Shown: positions 16,176 to 25,146 of the stretch, piece after piece | How positions within the stretch are numbered: the first letter of the stretch is position 1 | How the letters are laid out: every line of letters begins with the position of its first letter | NCBI GenBank assembly: GCA_002428985.1 | Contig: DIYL01000009.1 | Location: forward strand, 248,001 to 312,000 | Direction of reading: 5' to 3' | DNA length: 64,000 bases | Source of the DNA: Anaerolineales bacterium UBA6055 | Lineage (GTDB): Bacteria > Chloroflexota > Anaerolineae > Aggregatilineales > Phototrophicaceae | The notes under the pieces: model-generated | Told to the model about the DNA's origin: nothing | The model's input: the letters and a program-made list of their open reading frames with translations, nothing else | The model's database searches: none | Program-made: the position numbers and the translations under genes

Positions 16176-16679
16176 CTAAGCACCACGTAAAAAGTTCCGG
16201 ATTTCCTTTATAATATGGCGTGTTGGCTCTTCATCAAAGTGCGATGCAGATGTGATTGCGATCTGTTCACCTGATTTTGTCACCAAATAAATCGCAAAAA
16301 TGCGTTCCTCTGGCATCAGCTCCATCTCCATCCGACTGATGCTATAAATGGGATGCGTTTGTTCCTTCATCCGCAAAAACTTGGGTTTACGAATGGTTAC
16401 TTGTTCTGCTTCACGGTCGAATGTGAGCGTCAAGCCACGCATGGCATTGTTCCAGAACATGATACCGACAAACACCAATGCGATACTTAAGGGTTGCCAT
16501 ATCAAATACCCGAGCAAGCGCCACCAAGCAAAATTTGACGAGAGCATTTGCAATCCGTACGCAAAAATCATAAAAGCAGTTAAGATCGAGAAGAGGACAA
16601 ATAAGGTCATCGTGACAGCCATCATCCCGCGTTTTGACCGGATGACCAGACGGGCTTCGGTGTGTTCAATAATATTCAT
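16176..16679 (-). CDS. Small membrane protein with two TM segments and a beta-rich cytoplasmic domain
   Basis: A 167-residue protein with two hydrophobic segments (about residues 22-45 and 57-79) followed by an all-beta region (LTLTFDREAEQVTIRKPKF, ISRMEMELMPEERIFAIYLVT). That pattern resembles bacterial PH-like domains, but I cannot assign a family with confidence. It has no catalytic motif. The ATG at 16679 is preceded by GGTAGCGAT, a weak ribosome site. It is a single gene, convergent with the anti-sigma gene and divergent from the STAS-like gene. Confidence 0.65.
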   Translation of the reverse strand: MNIIEHTEARLVIRSKRGMMAVTMTLFVLFSILTAFMIFAYGLQMLSSNFAWWRLLGYLIWQPLSIALVFVGIMFWNNAMRGLTLTFDREAEQVTIRKPKFLRMKEQTHPIYSISRMEMELMPEERIFAIYLVTKSGEQIAITSASHFDEEPTRHIIKEIRNFLRGA

Positions 16680-16818
16680 CTATCGCTACCTATAAAACTC
16701 AATTTCGTGATTCAATGATCTACCATAGTATAAGTTATTGATCCCTATACTAATCGGCACAATCCACAGTGTATAATCGTCAGTACAATTTGCAAAGCGA
16801 CGATAAGGAAATACATAG

Positions 16819-17220
16819 ATGGCGTTTAACTATTCATGGAAAGACGATGATAAACGTGCCATGGTATATGTGGTTGAAGGCGATTGGAATTGGAAAGATT
16901 ATCATCATGTGGTGCGGGTTTCTACTTTCTCCATGACCGGCGTTGAGAACCCTGTTGATAGTGTGATTGATTTACGTGGCAGTACCCGCCCTCAATTGCC
17001 ATCGGGTTTACTCGGGCATGTGCGGTCGTTCGGTGCGAAGAAACATCCGTCACTAACGGGTCGCGCCTTAGTCATCGGAATGCCCGATGAAGGCCTTGAA
17101 ACCTTGCAAGTCTTGCCGGATAACACCTTACCGACCAATGACGGGTTTGTTAAATTTGTGACAACAGAGGACGACCTTGAAGCCGTCCTTGCTGATTGGG
17201 CAAATAACCCGCCAGATTAA
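16819..17220 (+). CDS. SpoIIAA/STAS-like small protein
   Basis: A 133-residue soluble protein. The alternating strand-helix pattern (VYVVEGDWNWKDYHHVVRVS, PVDSVIDLRGS, TGRALVIGMP, DGFVKFVTTEDDLEAVLADW) fits the SpoIIAA/STAS-like fold common in small Chloroflexota proteins. The same arrangement occurs in the genes at 36335-36775 and 61961-62383, although direct identity is low. The phosphorylatable serine of true anti-anti-sigma factors is not obvious. The ATG at 16819 has AAGGAAA upstream. It overlaps the convergent TIR-WD40 gene by the four bases TTAA. A role in signalling is inferred from fold alone. Confidence 0.6.
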   Translation: MAFNYSWKDDDKRAMVYVVEGDWNWKDYHHVVRVSTFSMTGVENPVDSVIDLRGSTRPQLPSGLLGHVRSFGAKKHPSLTGRALVIGMPDEGLETLQVLPDNTLPTNDGFVKFVTTEDDLEAVLADWANNPPD

Positions 17221-20200
17221 TCGGCAGGGAGTGGTGTTTGCGTTGGGGCTGGTGTGAAGGTCGCCATCGGTGTTGGGGTATCGGTCGGCAATGTAGCATC
17301 TTCCACGAACAAGGTATATCCTCCACCCGACGCATTATTGTAGCTCAATACCTCAATTTGATATTCGCCATCCATCGGTAACACAATCGCACCAAGGCGC
17401 GAGTTGGTGGTCGTTTTTGTTGCATCGTCGTCATTTGATGCGATAAATTCACCGTCAGGTGAGCGCAAAATAACGAGTGTGTCATATCCAGCTTCATTGC
17501 GATCTGTATTCTCGTCAAGTACAACCGGATCATCCGCTTCAACCCGCAATGTGATGCTCTCGTCTATGCGTCCCGCATATGTCCAGATTTGCCAGCCACC
17601 GAGTGCAATTTCACCATCATACTCACCAAATGTGACCAAATCAGCGCGGTCTGGTGTGAATGTCGGAGACGGAGTTAATGTCTGAGTTGGGGTCATAGAT
17701 GGAGTTGGTGTGATAGATGGTGTTGGTGTAAACGATGCTTCGGCAATCCATGTCGGGTCGGCATAAAATGGTGAAAAACCTAATGTAGAGACAGTTGCTA
17801 CCCGTGGGGTCGGTTCGGGGAATGGTGTCCGTGTTTCGAATTCGCCTTTAGTACATTGCACACGCATATTAAATTGTGTGCGCTCACTACAATCGAACTC
17901 ACGGATAAACCGATTATTCTGAACATATTGACGAACTTCGGGCAACAATTGCCACAAAATCACGCGTCCATCAAAACCACCCGATGCAATTGAATTCGCT
18001 AATGGGCTATACGCGACATCAACAACACTATCCGTATGTCCGCTAAAGGTCGCTAATAATTCTTGGGATACAACATCCCATACCCAGACATCACGTGCAG
18101 TCCCCGCGCTGACAAGTAAATCGCCATCAGGAGAGAAGGATAAGCTGTTGATTTCACCATTATATCCACTCAGCGTTGTGATTAACTCGAATGTTTCTGA
18201 TGACCATAAATTGATATTGCCAGAACGCCCAGCCGAGGCAAATAATGTGCCATCAGGGCTATAAGTGACATGATTGATTGTCTCATCTTCAATGGTTAGA
18301 GTTTGCAGCCTCTCACCTGTCGCCACATCCCAAATATTGAGATTTGCATCAAAGCCACCACTAATAATTCGGGTGCCATCAGGGCTAAATGCCAGACTTG
18401 TTACACCATTCAGATGTCCTGTAAGCGACATAATTGGCTCACCACTTTCCAGACTCCATAATATGATTGTGCCATCGTCACTTCCAGATGCGAACAACGA
18501 GCCATCTGCGCTAAAGACAATACTACGGACGCTGACTTCATGACCACGGAAGGTCTCTAATACAGTGCCATTACGGATGTCCCATAAGTTGATGACGCCG
18601 TCACCTCTAGCCGAAGCTAGGATTAACCCATCAGGGCTAAATGCTAGACTATAAACGGAATTGAATTCTTCATCTAATATATTATGTTGTGTTGAAGTAC
18701 TGACTTGCCAAATCTCGATCGTGCCAAAATCTGTCCCGAATGCGACCAAGGAGCCATCCGGATGATAGGTTACTGTATGTACGAATGACGATGTACCGAT
18801 TTGAGTACCCCATAACTCTCTATTGAAGTTATCCCATACCCGTATTGTAAAGTCACTGCTTGCCGATATTAAAGATTGCCCATTGGGTTGGAATTCCATC
18901 GCAGTAACTTGTCCTGTGTGTCCAGTCAATGTCGAGAGTGGATTATCTGAGAACATGTCCCATATTTGTATCACGCCATTTGTATCGGCAGATGCAAGGA
19001 TTGAACCATCTTGATTAAATGTCATAGATCGCACAAGTCCGGTATGACCTTCTAGTGTTTGTATCTCATTACCAGTCTCTACATCCCAAGTTCTTACTCT
19101 TGAATCATCGCCCGATGATGCTAATACAGCACTATTCGGGCTAAACTGCACTGTAAACACCCAATCTTGGTGTCCTCTAATTTGTGCAATGCTTTGATCA
19201 TTTTCCATATCCCACAAAATGACTGTTGAATCGTCACTCCCCGAGGCAAATCGTCGTCCATCGGGGCTAAAGTCAATTGTGCGTACCCAATCGGTATGGT
19301 CATCAATTGTGCGGAGGATTGTGCCAGATTGCCAATCCCAGAAGATAACACGACCACCTGTACTAGACGATGCCAGAATATCGCCGTCAGGATGAAACAT
19401 CGCCCGTAATATCGTGGTGGTATGACCGCGCAGTATATTGATTTCACGTCCACTTTCAACATCCCACAGTGAAATCGTGGTGTCTTCACTCGCAATCGCT
19501 AGTATCGTTCCAGTCCTGTTAAATGCAATATCACTAATCGCTGCACTATGCGCCGATAATGTTTCGATGGCTTCACCTGTGGATGCGTCAGACAGAATGA
19601 CTATCCCTGTTGTATCCGCAGATGCGAGGATTGTACCCTCAGGGCTAAATTTCAATCTAGTAACCGCTCCTTCATGTTCAGTCAGATTATGTAAGATCGA
19701 CAATGTTGTGTTATCCCAAATCTTCACAGTGCTATCCCAACTGGCAGATGCAAAAATTGAGCCATCCGGATGAATATCAACATCCGTTACACTATCTGTG
19801 TGATTATCGAGAACCGCACGATTCTGTGATTGGGAAGCGATCTCATAGAAAATAGATTGCGCATCAACAGGCGGGCGTTCATCACCAACCGCTTCAAATG
19901 CATACGCTAATGCCGTATTTTCGTTATCTTGATTAAGGAGGGCTTGTCCGGCAATGCGGAAACTATACACATCATCTTCCAGTTGATCTTGTTGAATCGC
20001 CACATTTGTTAGAGCGATGTTTGCTTGTTCATTTTGTTGGCGAGCTTCGGCTTCTGAAATTGATGCTAATTCGGCTTGTATTTGGGCTTCTTGTGCCTGC
20101 CCGAATACTACTATACCGACTATGACAGCAATCAAAGTTAAAATACCTGCACCCGTTGCGATTCGACTCGCCAATTTACGGGATTTGATTAAGTCCTCAC

Positions 20201-20903
20201 GTTCTTTTTTCTGGGTATCATCGCGTTGACGACTCACCTGAATATATTGGCGATGTAAATCACTTGGTGGTGGGTCTAAGGGTTTGCCCTCACTATTTCG
20301 CTTTTCCCAAACTTCGATCCATTCTTCAGCTGTGCGGATCTCGTCACCTGTCAGTAAAAAACTCGGGCTTTTTTTGAATTGCTCCCAATCACGCGCACGC
20401 TGTAAAAAACTTGTATGATAGCGGACATGTTCGACATCTGTTTCTAGTGCGCTGACGACATCTTCAAAATTCTCTTCAAATGTTTTGCCATTATTAAAGA
20501 AAATCCAGTTGAGATGACGAATTTCCTTCCAATTTTCTTGCGCGATATCCATCCATGGTTCAGTTTCCCATTGAGCATCGAACCAGCGCGCCTTGACCTG
20601 TTGTTCGAGAGCTTTGATTTTGGTGATGTCTCGTAAAATGATCGGGACAATGCGTTTATTGTGCTTACGAGCATGTTCGAGTTCCTGATTACAGACCTCA
20701 CTTGCGAGGGAATTTTCACTGGTCACAAAGATAAATGTATCGGCGGAATCAATCCCTTCAAGAATTTCTCGCATCCAATCCGTGGCGCGGGCAATATCTT
20801 CCCAGTCGATCCAGATGTCGTACCCTCGTTTTTCGAGTGTATCCGCTAATTTACGGGTAAATTCACCATCTAGTCGAGAATAGCTGACAAAAATATCGGT
20901 CAT
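17217..20903 (-). CDS. TIR domain, transmembrane, 15 WD40 repeats and PPC domain protein
   Basis: A 1228-residue multidomain protein. Residues 1-125 form a TIR domain (DIFVSYSRLDGEFTRKL, DSADTFIFVTSENSLASEVC) with a glutamate (Glu74, CNQELEHARK) where NADase-type TIRs carry the catalytic one. A membrane helix lies at about 247-268, followed by a coiled segment. Fifteen WD40 repeats span about 370-1010, enough for two seven-bladed propellers. A Thr-Pro linker (about 1060-1090) leads to a pre-peptidase C-terminal (PPC)-like beta domain (about 1100-1205) and another Pro-Thr tail. The topology suggests a cytoplasmic TIR and an external sensing part. Whether TIR has NADase activity, and the trigger, are unknown. 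ATG 20903 has AAAGG upstream. Confidence 0.85.
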   Translation of the reverse strand: MTDIFVSYSRLDGEFTRKLADTLEKRGYDIWIDWEDIARATDWMREILEGIDSADTFIFVTSENSLASEVCNQELEHARKHNKRIVPIILRDITKIKALEQQVKARWFDAQWETEPWMDIAQENWKEIRHLNWIFFNNGKTFEENFEDVVSALETDVEHVRYHTSFLQRARDWEQFKKSPSFLLTGDEIRTAEEWIEVWEKRNSEGKPLDPPPSDLHRQYIQVSRQRDDTQKKEREDLIKSRKLASRIATGAGILTLIAVIVGIVVFGQAQEAQIQAELASISEAEARQQNEQANIALTNVAIQQDQLEDDVYSFRIAGQALLNQDNENTALAYAFEAVGDERPPVDAQSIFYEIASQSQNRAVLDNHTDSVTDVDIHPDGSIFASASWDSTVKIWDNTTLSILHNLTEHEGAVTRLKFSPEGTILASADTTGIVILSDASTGEAIETLSAHSAAISDIAFNRTGTILAIASEDTTISLWDVESGREINILRGHTTTILRAMFHPDGDILASSSTGGRVIFWDWQSGTILRTIDDHTDWVRTIDFSPDGRRFASGSDDSTVILWDMENDQSIAQIRGHQDWVFTVQFSPNSAVLASSGDDSRVRTWDVETGNEIQTLEGHTGLVRSMTFNQDGSILASADTNGVIQIWDMFSDNPLSTLTGHTGQVTAMEFQPNGQSLISASSDFTIRVWDNFNRELWGTQIGTSSFVHTVTYHPDGSLVAFGTDFGTIEIWQVSTSTQHNILDEEFNSVYSLAFSPDGLILASARGDGVINLWDIRNGTVLETFRGHEVSVRSIVFSADGSLFASGSDDGTIILWSLESGEPIMSLTGHLNGVTSLAFSPDGTRIISGGFDANLNIWDVATGERLQTLTIEDETINHVTYSPDGTLFASAGRSGNINLWSSETFELITTLSGYNGEINSLSFSPDGDLLVSAGTARDVWVWDVVSQELLATFSGHTDSVVDVAYSPLANSIASGGFDGRVILWQLLPEVRQYVQNNRFIREFDCSERTQFNMRVQCTKGEFETRTPFPEPTPRVATVSTLGFSPFYADPTWIAEASFTPTPSITPTPSMTPTQTLTPSPTFTPDRADLVTFGEYDGEIALGGWQIWTYAGRIDESITLRVEADDPVVLDENTDRNEAGYDTLVILRSPDGEFIASNDDDATKTTTNSRLGAIVLPMDGEYQIEVLSYNNASGGGYTLFVEDATLPTDTPTPMATFTPAPTQTPLPAD

Positions 20904-21044
20904 CGCATTACCTTTATCGTCCAGTTATGTGTTTATTGTGGCGTATGCTCTGGTTTACTGCAAGCAATTTAGTGTTAAGAACGGTTGCAATCGGGTTGGG
21001 TTTAATGGCATCATCAGCATATGGTTTTGGTAGGAGGTAAATTT

Positions 21045-21956
21045 ATGAAGAATGTCTTGGTATTAGGCGCAGGTGGGCTAGGAGCTGTTTACGCACAAAT
21101 CTTGTATGATGCGGGTATAAATGTCAAAGTTGTGGCATCGGGTGAACGCTACGACCGCCTGACACAACAAGGTTTCTTTATTAATGATATACACTATCAT
21201 GTCCCCATTCTTCATGCTGATGCAACCGATTTCGTCGCAGATTTAATTATCGTTGCGACAAAATATCATCATCTCAACATAGCATTACCTGACTTGAAGA
21301 ATTTTGTGGGTGACCATACCGTATTTGTATCATTGCTCAATGGCTTAACCAGTGAAGATATTATTGGTGGGTTGTACGGTCAAGAAAAACCATTACTCGC
21401 GATTTCGATGAATCTTGACGCCCGCCGTGAAGGCAACCGCATCTATCATTCTCGCCCACCCTTACTGATTTTTGGTGAGCCAGATAATCATACTCTGAGT
21501 GAGCGTGTGCAACAGGTGCATAGCTTCCTCGAACATGTCGGCATCAATTATCGAACGCCAGAGGATATGCGCCGGATGATGTGGTGGAAGTTTATGATTA
21601 ATGTCGGGATGAATCAATCATCAGCTGTAACAGGTGCGACATATGGGCAGTATAAAACTGACCCTGAATTACGCTGGCTAAAAGAAAATCTCATGCGCGA
21701 GGTGGTCATGGTTGCCCAAAAAGAAGGTGTAAATCTAACCGAAGAGGATGTCTTCAGCTTCTATAAAACCATTGATTTAATCGCTGAAGATGGCAAAACA
21801 TCTATGTTGCAGGATATTGAAGCCCAACGAAAAACTGAGCTCGATATGTTCGGACCTGTAGTCATACAATTAGGCGAAAAACATGGCATCCCGACACCAA
21901 TTAATCGGACGATCGTTGCAATTATTCGTACGATTGAAACCCAATTTGAAAGTTAG
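21045..21956 (+). CDS. Ketopantoate reductase-like protein (PanE/ApbA family)
   Basis: A 303-residue NADPH-binding protein of the ApbA/PanE family. It has the N-terminal Rossmann motif LVLGAGGLGAVYAQI, the conserved ATKYHHLN segment (family ATKAxQ), and VSLLNGLTSEDI. The C-terminal catalytic domain contains MMWWKFMINVGMNQSSAVTGATYG, with the conserved K, N and S. SMLQDIEAQRKTELDMFG carries the family's late motif. It may make pantoate for coenzyme A, but ApbA paralogs with other 2-oxoacid substrates are common. I choose ATG 21045 because AGGAGG lies seven bases upstream, rather than the ATG at 21021. Confidence 0.85.
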   Translation: MKNVLVLGAGGLGAVYAQILYDAGINVKVVASGERYDRLTQQGFFINDIHYHVPILHADATDFVADLIIVATKYHHLNIALPDLKNFVGDHTVFVSLLNGLTSEDIIGGLYGQEKPLLAISMNLDARREGNRIYHSRPPLLIFGEPDNHTLSERVQQVHSFLEHVGINYRTPEDMRRMMWWKFMINVGMNQSSAVTGATYGQYKTDPELRWLKENLMREVVMVAQKEGVNLTEEDVFSFYKTIDLIAEDGKTSMLQDIEAQRKTELDMFGPVVIQLGEKHGIPTPINRTIVAIIRTIETQFES

Positions 21957-22126
21957 TTAATGTAAATCTGATACTTGTTGTGTATAGTAATGTATGAAAT
22001 CATAAACATTTCAATAGAAATCTGCAAACACACCCTTAAATTTCCCACGCATTGATTGACCCAACTCTATCCACCTCTTACAATGGATATGTATATTGGG
22101 TTCAGAGTACAAGCGGAAGAAGATAT

Positions 22127-23014
22127 ATGGCACAAGACTACTATGATGTACTAGGTATCAACCGTACCGCATCAGAAGACGAAATCAAAAAAGCCTTTCG
22201 TAGGAAGGCAAAACAATATCATCCTGACGCGAATCCTAATAACCCGACTGCCGAAGCTAAATTCAAAGAAGTCAATGAAGCGTATGAAGTCCTGAAGGAT
22301 AATGATAAGCGCCAGTTGTACAACCGCTTTGGAGCAAATTGGAAAAATTATCAGGGATTTAATGGACAAAATCCCGGCGGTTCGCCGTTTGGTCAAGGTG
22401 GTACACCCTATGCCGACATGTCGGATATGTTCGAGACAATCTTCGGACAAGGTGGTAGACGGCGACGGGGCGGCGGTTTTCGCGCCAACTTTAATGCGCA
22501 ACAAGCCGGACAAGATATTGATCAACCTGTATATATCACGTTGCAGGAAGCCTACGAGGGCACTAAGCGTGTCATCACAAAAAATGGACGCGAAATCAAT
22601 GTCAACATTCCCAAAGGCTCGACCACAGGTACAAAAGTCCGTTTATCTGGCGAAGGACAGCCCGGTGTAAACGGCGGTCCGGCAGGCAATCTCTATTTGG
22701 TTGTGACTGTATCTGATGATACACAATTTGAACGCAAAGAAGATGATCTCTATGTCGATGTCAAAGTCGATGCGTTTACGGCAATGCTTGGGGGCGAAGT
22801 CGAAGTCCCGACGATGACCCGTCCCGTACGAATGAAGATTCGTGCAGGGATGCAATCTGGGCAAAAGTTGCGCTTATCTGGTAAAGGCATGCCAAAACTT
22901 AAAGATAAAAACACCTTTGGTAATCTATATGCCCGTATTATGATTACGATCCCGTCATCACTTGACGATGAGCAAATTCAACAGGTAAAAGCCTTACGCG
23001 ATAGTCTGACTTAG
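22127..23014 (+). CDS. cbpA: DnaJ-family co-chaperone, CbpA type
   Basis: A 295-residue J-protein. The J domain occupies residues 1-70 (DYYDVLGINRTASEDEIKKA) with the HPD motif in YHPDANPNN. A Gly/Phe-rich linker follows (residues 75-125), then the two DnaJ C-terminal beta domains (VYITLQEAYEGTKRVI; LYVDVKVDAFTAMLGGEVEVPTM). The cysteine-rich zinc finger of DnaJ proper is absent, which makes it CbpA-like. It would stimulate a DnaK ATPase, but dnaK is not in this window. ATG 22127 with GGAAGA upstream is chosen because the protein then begins at the J domain. A terminator hairpin follows at 23042-23069. Confidence 0.9.
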   Translation: MAQDYYDVLGINRTASEDEIKKAFRRKAKQYHPDANPNNPTAEAKFKEVNEAYEVLKDNDKRQLYNRFGANWKNYQGFNGQNPGGSPFGQGGTPYADMSDMFETIFGQGGRRRRGGGFRANFNAQQAGQDIDQPVYITLQEAYEGTKRVITKNGREINVNIPKGSTTGTKVRLSGEGQPGVNGGPAGNLYLVVTVSDDTQFERKEDDLYVDVKVDAFTAMLGGEVEVPTMTRPVRMKIRAGMQSGQKLRLSGKGMPKLKDKNTFGNLYARIMITIPSSLDDEQIQQVKALRDSLT

Positions 23015-23041
23015 ATTATCCCAATAACATAAATATACATG

Positions 23042-23069
23042 AAGGGCGTATGATAGTACGTCCTTTTTG
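23042..23069 (+). terminator. Rho-independent terminator after cbpA
   Basis: AAGGGCGTA and TACGTCCTT pair over nine positions (one G-T) around a six-base loop, followed by a run of T. It lies 28 bp downstream of the cbpA stop. Confidence 0.8.
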
Positions 23070-23211
23070 GTTAGTGGCATTAATGAATATTGATTGAGTA
23101 TTTAATTGCCATTCAACTTTTGGTGTTACTATTATTCACGTATAATAGTGAGTTAAATTATCTGAAATGGCTTATAACACATACTCAATCTGCTTGGACA
23201 TATACGCAATC

Positions 23212-23880
23212 ATGAGAACAACCATGAGGAAATTTGTTGTACTATTGGTGTTATTTATTGGCGCATGTACGCCGGCGACACCAGAACCTACATTTACCCC
23301 AGAGCCGACAGCATCAGCACAGATGGTTGAGTTCTCGTTCGACGACGTGACGATTGAACTACAACAATTGCCGGGATGGGATGTTTATGTAAAAACTGAG
23401 AACCGTCTGATTATGGCAGAGGGGGATGACCCATTTGGATCAGTTGGCGGGTTAAAAGGTCTTCTGATTAATATCTGGGTGCCGACATTAAGCAACATCA
23501 ATGTTGATTATGACCTGAATGAGCATTCGATTGCCGAGATTTTAAACCTTGTCTTGCGCACATCTGATGTTGAAGATTCTGCGGCAGTTTATGATCCAAT
23601 CCCATTTGAGTGGGCAGGACGTGATGCTGCATATTATACATTAACCAATACAAATGGTAATTTATCATTGATTATGGCGTTAAAGGTCGCCGATGAACAT
23701 TTCATCGCAGTAAATATTAGTGCACCAGACGGGCATGGTGACCGAATTCGTGAGATTTTACCGATGGTATTTGATCCGTTTCATATCAACGGTGCAGCCC
23801 TCGGGAATAGTGCTTTGATCGACTTGCCGTCGCCACTTGTTTTCCCGATTATCACACCTATCAGCGAAACAGGTGCATAG
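23212..23880 (+). CDS. Putative lipoprotein of unknown function
   Basis: A 222-residue secreted protein. It has a basic N-terminus, a hydrophobic stretch (KFVVLLVLFIGAC) and a lipobox ending in GAC, followed by a Thr-Pro linker (TPATPEPTFTPEPT) typical of this organism's surface proteins. The globular part contains no recognisable motif. I choose ATG 23212 (MRTTMRKF); ATG 23224 is equally possible, and the ATG at 23167 adds residues unlike a signal peptide. No clear ribosome site separates them. It is most likely anchored to the outer face of the membrane. Confidence 0.65.
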   Translation: MRTTMRKFVVLLVLFIGACTPATPEPTFTPEPTASAQMVEFSFDDVTIELQQLPGWDVYVKTENRLIMAEGDDPFGSVGGLKGLLINIWVPTLSNINVDYDLNEHSIAEILNLVLRTSDVEDSAAVYDPIPFEWAGRDAAYYTLTNTNGNLSLIMALKVADEHFIAVNISAPDGHGDRIREILPMVFDPFHINGAALGNSALIDLPSPLVFPIITPISETGA

Positions 23881-23979
23881 ATTATCTCATATTGGCAACA
23901 TTTGGCAGTCAATATCATGGTCATGGCAGGTCATTTTTGAGCAAAATAAGGTCAAATCAATCTTTGAGGAGACCTTAGG

Positions 23980-24339
23980 ATGACCACAGAATTTGTTGAT
24001 GTACTATTTTTAACCTGTCTTGCTTGGTTGTTTGCACACGAATTAGATGCAATCAAACAACATGAATGGCGAATTTTGCCATTAACCAGTTGGATGCGGG
24101 ATGATGCAGGTTATGTTGTTTTTGTCTTGTTACATATTCCATTGATGGTTGTTATCATATTAGCCTTGCCATCACAGACATTCCAAGTTGGTATGGATAT
24201 GTTCTTAATATTACATGGTGGATTGCATATTTTGTTTCGTAATCATCCGGCGTATACGTTTAATAATGCGCTATCCAAGATGCTTATTTTCGGTGTGATC
24301 CCATTAGCTATCTTACATTTATTACTGTTATTAATATAA
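23980..24339 (+). CDS. Small membrane protein, DUF6713-like
   Basis: A 119-residue protein with about four hydrophobic helices. The N-terminal pattern FAHELDAIKQHEWRILPL resembles the conserved HELDA...HEWR signature of the DUF6713 family; I recall that family by pattern only and could not check it. A second conserved-looking stretch is LHGGLHILFRNHP. The conserved His/Glu residues within or near helices suggest metal or proton handling, but this is speculation. ATG 23980 is preceded by GAGGAGACC. It appears monocistronic. Confidence 0.6.
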   Translation: MTTEFVDVLFLTCLAWLFAHELDAIKQHEWRILPLTSWMRDDAGYVVFVLLHIPLMVVIILALPSQTFQVGMDMFLILHGGLHILFRNHPAYTFNNALSKMLIFGVIPLAILHLLLLLI

Positions 24340-24447
24340 CAATGTATAAACGTTTCATTTGATCATTGTTATTTTATTGCAACATGTTTGCCAACACGTT
24401 ATAATCCGAAATATTGAAATGTGTGTTAGATTCACAAGGACATTATT

Positions 24448-25146
24448 TTGCTTCGTGTCTATCTCATCCGTCACGGACAATCCGAAAATAACGCCGAGCC
24501 TGACTTTGAAAAACATCAGTTTGACCCACCACTCACTAAAATTGGCGTTACACAAAGTCAAGCATTAGGTGAACATCTTAAGCATGGTAGTGATAATGGC
24601 GCGCTACGTTACGGCTATATGATTGATGCGATTCATACAAGCCCACAGTTACGTGCTTTACAGACAACTGCTGAGATTGTTAAATTTCTCGATATTCGTC
24701 CAGAAATCAAAACACGCATACATGAACGTGGTGGTGTTGTCGTCATGACACGTAAAGGCATCTTACATGATGCAGGCTTAACACGTAGTCAGGTTGTTAA
24801 CCAATTTCCGACATTTAAAGTGCCCTATCAGATAACGGCATCGGGGTGGTGGCGTGCATCAGCTTCATCCGACACGATAGAGTCTAATGATGATGTTATC
24901 GTGCGTGCACGGGTTGTCGCAAACGAATTATTTATCAAGGCACGTTCAATGAACGAGCATGGTATTGCATTAGTATCCCACGGGACGTTCATCAACTTTT
25001 TGATGCAAGTCCTGCTTAATGACCCTCATAATAAGTATCTGCATAGTAATGCAGGATTATCCCGTATTGATATAAATCGTAGTGCAAAAGCCAAATTGCG
25101 CTACACGAACCACACTAATTACCTCGATAACCAGTGGATTACATAA
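24448..25146 (+). CDS. Histidine phosphatase family protein (phosphoglycerate mutase-like)
   Basis: A 232-residue protein of the histidine phosphatase (PGAM) superfamily. The catalytic RHG motif is at residues 8-10 (LIRHGQSENN), and SPQLRALQTTAEIV supplies the conserved Arg. The second catalytic His lies in ALVSHGTFINF. The start is TTG at 24448, fixed by AAGGA seven bases upstream; no ATG fits. The substrate is not predictable: the family includes mutases, fructose-bisphosphatases and cobalamin phosphatases. Its 3' end overlaps the end of the convergent kinase-like gene by eight bases. Confidence 0.85.
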   Translation: MLRVYLIRHGQSENNAEPDFEKHQFDPPLTKIGVTQSQALGEHLKHGSDNGALRYGYMIDAIHTSPQLRALQTTAEIVKFLDIRPEIKTRIHERGGVVVMTRKGILHDAGLTRSQVVNQFPTFKVPYQITASGWWRASASSDTIESNDDVIVRARVVANELFIKARSMNEHGIALVSHGTFINFLMQVLLNDPHNKYLHSNAGLSRIDINRSAKAKLRYTNHTNYLDNQWIT

